Source of the DNA: Myrmaecium sp. VS I D KN 1
Lineage: Eukaryota > Ascomycota > Dothideomycetes > Valsariales > Valsariaceae
DNA length: 64,000 bases
Direction of reading: 5' to 3'
NCBI GenBank assembly: GCA_019775845.1
Contig: JADQAV010000008.1
Location: 310,001-374,000, forward strand
Shown here: positions 56,945 through 64,000 of the stretch, piece by piece
Layout of the letters: each line of letters starts with the position of its first letter
Numbering within the stretch: the first letter of the stretch is position 1
Notes under the pieces: model-generated
The model's input: the letters and a program-made list of their open reading frames with translations, nothing else
Told to the model about the DNA's origin: nothing
Databases searched by the model: none
Position numbers and translations under genes: made by a program

Positions 56945-58928
56945 CTACCACTGCAGAGTGGAGCCAACCTGAGAGATGTATTGATGTCCTTCAACGTACC
57001 TTGGACAAATCCAAAACGAACGCCCGCAATTGAATCCTGCTTTCTTGGTCGTCAAGAAGATGCATGGTTCATCATGCCCTTCGCAACGGGGGGGCACTGG
57101 CTTTGAGAAGAGCTTGCTCCAGGATTCCTTGGAAGCGATGGGATCAACGAAAACTTCGGCGTCCCCCAACTCTGCCTGGACTGGTATGCCATTCGATGCC
57201 GCTGTGCTTGATGGCGTTTTCCCTGGAGATCTGCTATGACTCTCTGAGAGTGTAGTCGAGTCTTTTGCCATTGCTGGGGTGGTAGATACAATGTCGGGAG
57301 GCAGGACGCTCTCTGGGCTTGCAGTTTCTTTCGGATCAACTAAGTCTCCTTCGGCCGATCTTTCAGGGACCTCGTTTTGGACCAACGTTGCAGGCACGAG
57401 CATTCCAGTCCCCACGATTTTCCTGGTGGGAGGCTTGAAGAAGCTTTGAAGGGTCTGTTGGCCTGACAAACGGACGGATACCTTAGCTTGTGAGATGCTG
57501 GCTTTGGTGCGTTTCAGGGGCTTAGGCGATGTTTTTGAGGCCGACGAGGATGCGCGCTTAAGCGTAGAGGGGACAGTGAGCTTTTGGCTGTTTGAGGGTG
57601 ATATTGGTGATCCCTTGGTGAGACCAAGCGAACTGAAGCCCGAAGATTCCGAATCTACCGGCCGCCCGTTGGATGACTGAGCAGTTGCGGGGTTGGATTC
57701 GGTATCAGTCTCCAGTTGTGGAGGTTTACGAGCAAACATGTCTTTGATACTTCGACGATTCGTGAACTCTTCAAGCCTTCTTCCGGAGAACGCCAGTATA
57801 TCTCTGCTCGTGTACTCCCGGATTCGTACTCCGTTGCTAAACATGCCGTCTGGATTCATCATGTCCAGTAGATCCACAACTTTCCCATTGACAGAGACCT
57901 TCTTCTTGAAAGTAGCATAGACCGGGCAATGATCAGATCCCATCAGCCCCTCCTGGATGTTGGCATCCAACACCCAGTCCTTCAAGCTTGTGCTAACCAG
58001 GATGTAATCGATACGTGAACCGAAATTCGCCGGTCTCGCATTGATTTTCTGCTCCCAGTGCGTATACATTCCAGTGCGGCGAGGATGAAATTCACGGGTG
58101 GTATCCCAGAGGATCGGTTTCTCGCGGCCTTCGTCTCTCTGCCCCACAACTTCACCGCCTTCGAGCAGTTGATTGAAGATACGTCTGTTGGGTGTAGAGA
58201 TGTATTCTTCATGTGTGAGGCCTTCTTTGCGCAAGCTTTCTTCTGCATGGGCCGTGTCGATCTCGGAGCGAGATACGTTCAGATCTCCAGTAAGGATGAC
58301 TCTCTTCCCGGCAGCTGTTAGATTGCGGATTCTAGTGTCTAAGGCGGATACAAAAGCATAGCGAAAATCGTCCCGTAGTCCATTACTGTTCGCGGGACTA
58401 TATACGCCAAGAAGGACAAAGGCCGGGAATTCCAGTACAACGCATCGACCCTCGGCGTCAATGCTAACAGGATCGATTCCAAGGCTGTCGATTTGAGACG
58501 CACTAAGATAGCCGCCTATAGATTCATCCGCGGGCAGATCACAGTAGGGCACCTGAGCAGTTGGATGGTTCAGTACTCCCAGAAGGCCTTCCTCGGCACG
58601 TATAGGCGCGCAGACGGCATTGCGTGTGTATATGCCAACGCCGGAGTAACCTAGAAGATGGTGAGCTTTACAATATAGTATAAGTGATCTTCAGTAACTA
58701 TCGACCTTTCTTATGCTTTGGCAGGCTAAAGAAACAGTCCCACCCTGGGATTAGCACCATGTCATCACGGAGATCCTTGCGCTGGATTTTCAGTTCTTGC
58801 ATGACGACGATATCAGCTTGCAAGATATCGAACATCGCATTGAACGATCTATTGTCGCGCCATGGCTGGTAACTAAATGGATTTCGAATCCCATTCACAT
58901 TCCATGTCGTGATGCGAAGGCCAGCCAT
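56945..58928 (-). CDS. APN2: AP endonuclease 2 (DNA lyase)
   Basis: Two exons, 58928-58706 and 58650-56945, giving 642 residues. The exonuclease-endonuclease-phosphatase domain shows ITTWNVNGIRN, DIVVMQELKIQRKDLRDDM, LTGDLNVSRSEID, GSRIDYILVS and GSDHCPVYA, so the catalytic Asn, Glu, Asp and His are present. A PCNA-binding motif GQQTLQSFFKPP follows around residue 420. The C-terminal GRF zinc finger begins normally (PPRCEGHDEPCIFLTTKKAG, NCGRSFWICPR) but the protein stops about 17 residues later at LQW, without the last Cys and aromatic residues usual in this finger. A 3' intron could give a different tail. APN2 repairs abasic sites in the nucleus and is the classical MAT-locus neighbour. Confidence 0.93.
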
Positions 58929-59242
58929 GCTGAGCCCCACCTTCGACGGGCTAAGTTCAGCGGAGGTTCACGATCATGAGCGCGCCGATATCCTGGGCCG
59001 AAGTGAGATGTTCGAAGCATTCGCTCGTTGATTGGAGTTTCTGCGTTGAAGCCGCCGCATGCCACCAATAAGCGCAATCACAATGGGACGATGTCAGGAG
59101 GCTCGGAACTCGGGTTTCTCCGGCGGCTCTCACCTGATTCTCCCGAAACCAACTCCCCGTCAACAGCAAACTACTCCGAACGTACCGTCATTAGCTATTA
59201 GCTTGCCATTGCACCCTCTCCACTCCAGAACAACCCGCGAAA
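58929..59242. other. Divergent promoter region APN2 / COX13
   Basis: 314 bases between two divergent start codons. APN2 and COX13 are also divergent neighbours in many Pezizomycotina. Confidence 0.6.
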
Positions 59243-60016
59243 ATGCTGTCCCAGCAGTTCTTCCTTCGCGCCAGCCAGCGCATGGCCCGCCAGCCCGTTA
59301 TGCGCAACGTTATGCGTCGCAATTACTCCGCTCCCACCGAGAACAGCTTCCAGGGCGCCGCCGACAATGCCTTCAACCGTGAACGTGCTGCGGTCAAACA
59401 GCACGCTGCGGAGACCACTGGTTCGTATTCTCTTTCTCTTCTGTCGCTTGGAGATCCTTGTCACTAATCGCTGTGCCTTAGAGCTTTGGCGCAAGCTCTC
59501 TTTCTGGTAAGACAAAGCCCGCCCTCATCCGCAGTGCATACGCTGCCCTACTTTGGCTCCATATCGTCGCAATTGGATCTGCGAGCAATTCTTCCACATA
59601 GAGCGAGCGAGCCAGGTCATAGGATTTGGGATGCGGCGGATGGTACCGATGAAGCAGGATACACGCTGATAGGGCTATCATTGTAGGGTCGTGGTTCCCT
59701 CTCTTCTCCTCGCTGGCGCAAATGCGTACAAGCGATGGAACGAGCACTGGGAGCACTGGAGCCATCTTCCCCCCCTCGAAGAGCGCCCCGAGTACCCTTA
59801 CATGAACATCCGCACCAAGAACTTCTGGTTCGGCGATGGCGACAAGGTCAGTGCAATAAAAGCCTCCTTTCGGATACCGGGATCAGTGCAGCATATCTGC
59901 TACAGCAGTGTCCACAATCTTACCGATACTATTGATTCGTGTCCCGAGCAAATGCTAATTCGATTTAACAGACTCTTTTCTGGAACGACAGTGTCAACTA
60001 CCATCACAAGGAGTAG
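59243..60016 (+). CDS. COX13: Cytochrome c oxidase subunit VIa
   Basis: Four exons: 59243-59420, 59481-59505 (25 bases), 59687-59846 and 59972-60016, giving 135 residues. The N-terminus MLSQQFFLRASQRMARQPVM is a mitochondrial presequence. One membrane segment (WVVVPSLLLAGANAYKRW) precedes the conserved HWSHLPPLEERPEYPYMNIR and the C-terminal LFWNDSVNYHHKE. It is a peripheral regulatory subunit of respiratory complex IV in the inner membrane. The first intron is the one used as a landmark of COX13 in MAT-locus work: it follows the ETT codons. Confidence 0.95.
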
Positions 60017-60809
60017 ATAGTCTCGTTCATGCAACATCTTCGCCCTGCCCTGTATAAGTAGAGCATAACGAGCATACCCTGACCAGGAGGAATCTGAACA
60101 TCGATGGATACTTCGTACAGAAGCCGGCAGCGGATCTGTGATTTTCTGATTGTCAGTATTTCTTGGAATTCGAATAGTTGAATACATTGTGTATATCTCT
60201 CTACTTTTGCCTATCCCGATGCTTCCGAGTTCGCGAAACTCTCGTGCTTCCATGGCCTACGCGAACGTCAACTTTCTATTAGCGTATTATGCCATTGCAC
60301 CTCTGGATCTCCAGCTTGAGTGCCAATGCTTATGACTGCAGCCTAGGTCAGAATCTGCCGTCTTTCACCATAATTCCTAAGAGACAACTCAAGACATACA
60401 TATTTATGTACAGGAGTAATCAATACGGTGATTTGATTGGTACGTGGCTGATGTCATTCTTGGCGCTCACCTGTCCATCTATGTCCCCAGCCACTTGAAA
60501 CGCCCGATGCCAATACCAAACAGCTATCGCTAAAGCACTCGTACATTCTTCCCTCGAGTTCCGTAGCCGGATATCGCATTCTTACGCCTGCAGAAGTCAA
60601 AGGCTTTCTGATCCGAGACACGCCTCAGACCCTGCCTGCCATGACCGCATGGCCCCCATTTCCCATTCAGCGCTATACGGTTCAAGATCGCCATGACTAT
60701 TGACATCCGACAAGCTTCCGAAAAGTAGTGACAGACTACTGCTCGTTTGCTTCGCTCTCGAACCCAGCCAGGCTGTCTTCCCCTGTCAACCAGCTGGAAC
60801 TCACGCGCC
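60017..60809. other. Intergenic: COX13 3' flank and promoter of the SMP gene
   Basis: No coding signal recognised. Confidence 0.5.
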
Positions 60810-63737
60810 ATGTCCAGTCTCACTAGCTTTGTACTCGCCTATCTGTTCGGCGGCCTTACGTTCATACCTCTCTTGCTCGCGGCAATCCTATGCCATGCAT
60901 ATTACACGTTCCCAAAGGTACATGGTTACGACTCCGCCAACACAACGACTGAGGAATCGCACAGGGAGAGTGAGGAATTCAAGGAAGCATTAGCAAGGCT
61001 TCCGGAAGAGCTCAGAGCGAGGAGCGTAGATTCCGACGTGGCTGCAGGATATTTCGCGGTTTGTAGGGAATACGTACCGGGCGGTATCAATGGGAAGCCC
61101 CCGGAGCGGACGACACCTGCGGGCACTGTCATTGCGGCCGAGAGCCCGAGCGTTTACCAGCACATGTACAAGAGCATTTTCGAACGCAATAAGACCTCAG
61201 TCCCGACATTAGAACCCGGTAAAGTAAATGGCAAGGCCCTCAAAAGGGCGCGGAATGTCTTTTTCGTGGTGCTGAGGTACATTATCTCTTGGTCCTCGCT
61301 ATTAGTTGTCTACTAACTTTGACTTAGACATGGTCACCTCATGCTTTATGATGATGCCGAGCAGCTTGAAGTCCGTCATGTCATCTCCCTGGCTCATCAC
61401 AATATCGACATATACTCCGGTGGCGGTCGTATTCCGGAGGGGGAGCTCTGGATCAAGCGTAACTGCATTCGCCTGACCAAAAAGCCTGCATATGATGGAC
61501 TGCCGGATGCCAAACCCTTCTATCTGTTCTCGGACAATGCATCGGCGAAAGAGGATTTCTATCATGCTTTGCTCCAGAGCGCTGAGCGGATCGGGGATTC
61601 GGCGGAGAATCCCCCTATCCCTCAGGCTTTTAACAGCGCCTACATGGTCAAGCTGATTCAGCAGTTACATGCCTCAGAGGAACACTTCCAGACAAGATGG
61701 ATTAATGCTATCATAGGCCGGCTTTTTCTTGCCCTGTATCAGACGCCTCAGATTGAGGCGTTCATACGTACCAAGCTTGCGAAGAAGATCGCCAGAGTGA
61801 ACAAGCCAGCTTTCATCAACTCCATCCGTATTCACAAGGTTGACATGGGTGATGGAACTCCGTTCTTTACTAATCCGAAGTTGAGGGAATTAACCATTGA
61901 TGGCAGCCTGACTGTGGAAGCAGATGTATCTTACAAAGGCAATTTCAAGCTGGAGATCGCCGCCGTTGCCCGTATCGAGCTTGGCTCTCGCATCAAACCC
62001 CGGCAGGTGAACCTCATGCTGGCTGGCATTTTGAGGAAGATCGAAGGCCATGTATTGATCAAAATCAAACCGCCGCCCAGCAACCGGATATGGGTAACGT
62101 TCGAAACGATGCCTACTTTAGAAATGACTATCGAGCCCATCGTGAGTTCAAGGCAGATTACGTATGGAGTAATCCTTCGCGCCATTGAAAGCAGGATTCG
62201 CGAGGTTGTGGGCGAGACACTTGTTTACCCGAATTGGGATGACATGCCTTTCTATGAGACTGAATTGCATAGATATAGGGGCGGTATCTGGAAGGACACA
62301 GCAGACAATGAGCCTGTGGCGGACAGCCGGCCGCCATCTGCAGACACGAAAGTATTGCATTACGAAGAGGAGGATCTGGACCAGATCCACCCTTCCCTGT
62401 CCGAGTCAGATTTCATTGCTGCTCAAACAGAGACAATTGTTCCGCTCAGCCCTGCTATGACCCCAGAGCTTGGTTTACGCTCACGCCAAGGGAAGCCATC
62501 AATCTCCGCCCGATCAAGTGCATCAACTGGAGCAGAGCTGAAAGGGGCGGTGCCTCGCAAAGCTATGAGTCCTGGCACATTCGCGAACGCGTCCTCACCA
62601 TCCATTATTCTTGACCCGGCGACAGTGGAAGCAGCAAAGTCTGAGTTAAAGAGGCAGTCTGTCGCGTCTGATGTCATGAAAGACAGTACGTCGCGGTCAC
62701 CACCGACGTCGCCAGGCAAAATAGTCCTGCCCTCGTGCCAGTCAGATATCTCACCTGGTGGTGATGGCGTCGCAGACGACAAAGTGGCGTTCGAGGATCC
62801 AATCTCTGGCGACCTTGCAATCACTACTCCCTCCGCTTCAAGGTCGGCATCTACGCTAGAAGGATCAGAAACATCCACTTTAGAAAGCGCTACATCGTCG
62901 ATACCGAAAAGGTCCACAGTCAGTCAGCTCGAGAACCATAACGGGCGAGTGATGTCCGAGCCAGTTCTCAGCACCACAACCAAGCGGCAGCTTATCCCTC
63001 AAACCATCACAACGGCGTCTGCTGCTGCGAGAAGATGGTTAGGTAACCGTCGCAGCGGGAATGGAATTCAATCGTCAGAGCCTCAAATACCTTCGGCCGA
63101 GACGAATCATTCCACTGCTTTCGGGTCTTCTGGTAACAATCTCCAACACCATACCGAACCGATGGGGCGCGGCCACCCGCTCCCACCGCCAGGCACCCCG
63201 CTTCCCACTCCGCAAACCGTCGGCAAGGCAGGGACGTTCGACAACTGGTCTTCGACGTTCATAAAGCGGAAGCCTGTCCGCTCACCCTCGATATCCTCAT
63301 CATCCACCAGGAACAACAACAAAGCACAACCTATTCCTTCCTCCTCGGGTCACACGTCGACCGAACATATTCAGTCACCCGAGAGACCGCCGTCCTTACC
63401 TCCACGCCCTCATCGGCAAAGGCGTTCTAACGACGCATCGCTGCACGACTTGCCACAGGATGCAGGGTTGCTGGTCATCGAGGCGCCGGTCGCGGAGACG
63501 AGTCCCATGCCTAGTCCGGTACATGACAAGTCCTTTGAGAAGGAGTTGGGTGAGGGTCTTATAGATGCTGGGAGCGGAGATGGCGCGTCACGGAAGAGTG
63601 GTAAGAGCACTCTTTCACATCAAAGCGAGGCTTCGGGGGATACTAGGACCACTCCGCCAGCTGAAAGTGAAGAGCAGGTTAAGGATGAACTGAGTAAGGG
63701 AAGCAGTCGTGGAGAGGAAGATGAAGAGCAAGGTTGA
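60810..63737 (+). CDS. NVJ2: SMP-domain lipid-transfer protein (NVJ2/TEX2 type)
   Basis: Two exons, 60810-61276 and 61328-63737, giving 958 residues. It opens with a signal-anchor helix (SFVLAYLFGGLTFIPLLLAA). A PH-like module follows (about residues 140-255: HGHLMLYDDAEQLEVRHVIS and GELWIKRNCIRLTKK). The SMP/TULIP lipid-binding domain spans about residues 275-490 (QTRWINAIIGRLFLALYQTP, NPKLRELTIDGSLTVEADVS, VNLMLAGILRKIEGHVLIKI). The rest is a long Ser/Pro-rich disordered tail. Yeast Nvj2 sits in the ER at the nucleus-vacuole junction and at ER-Golgi contacts, moving ceramide; TEX2 is the animal relative. Confidence 0.92.
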
Positions 63738-64000
63738 CCGGTGCCATCTACACCAAATACGTTCTTGCGTTACCATCCTTGCATGCATCGGCGTTTTGGC
63801 GTTCCTTGTCCGTAGAATATGTATAGTCAATCTGGCATATTGGTCTCTGATCTTTCTGAGGGTTGGTCATTCTCGAACGCTTATGGGATTTTCGTGGTGC
63901 TTGTTATTCGTCGAGAAAAGGCGGTCTTTCGTTAGGCATATGAACCTACAGTCTTATGATTAGTCGTAGGAATGGATATTCCGAGGTGCCTGTGGGACTT
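63738..64000. other. 3' flank of the SMP gene to window end
   Basis: No coding signal recognised in the last 263 bases. Confidence 0.5.

Overview
The window comes from a filamentous ascomycete (Pezizomycotina). The evidence is the many short spliceosomal introns (mostly 45-110 bases, GT-AG, several with a TACTAAC/CTAAC-like branch site), a high-GC coding style, a dehydrin-like NKADPRVDSD repeat protein at the left edge, and a mating-type (MAT) locus with its usual APN2, COX13, APC5, CIA30 and SAICAR-synthase neighbours. The class cannot be fixed from sequence alone. Exon structures were worked out by hand from splice signals, reading phase and family knowledge.

Left half (1-35 kb), housekeeping genes: the 3' end of a small repeat protein; a Dur3-like Na+/solute symporter; coatomer gamma (SEC21); a phosducin-like protein (PLP2 type); a possible unrecognised small gene; a Yap/AP-1-like bZIP factor; lipoyl synthase (LIP5); an RRM protein; a DUF7704 membrane protein; sorting nexin 3 (SNX3/Grd19); an Asterix/PAT10 ER protein split by tiny exons; Mediator subunit MED12 with a long polyglutamine tail; and an MBA1/mL45-type mitochondrial protein. 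An assembly gap (47 N) lies inside a GAA repeat at 33.3 kb.

Middle (35-45 kb): an EOS1-type ER membrane protein, APC5, a complex I assembly factor (CIA30), a RIM2-type pyrimidine nucleotide carrier and ADE1 (SAICAR synthetase). These form one flank of the MAT region. About 3 kb without a supported gene follows.

MAT locus (48.5-56.1 kb): an HMG-box gene (MAT1-2-1 type) and an alpha-box gene (MAT1-1-1) both look intact on the same chromosome, which is the layout of a self-fertile (homothallic) fungus. Each lies in a tandem unit: 3' part of an auxiliary MAT gene, then the master regulator, then a shared ~200 base 3' flank. In the HMG unit the auxiliary gene is a decayed 3' fragment; in the alpha unit it is whole. 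This looks like two idiomorphs joined head to tail by unequal crossover. Between the auxiliary gene and APN2 is a 313-residue gene whose C-terminal third resembles a divergent homeodomain, which is unexpected in a filamentous-ascomycete MAT locus.

Right flank (56.9-64 kb): APN2 (with a shortened C-terminal zinc finger), COX13, and a large SMP-domain lipid-transfer protein of the NVJ2/TEX2 type.
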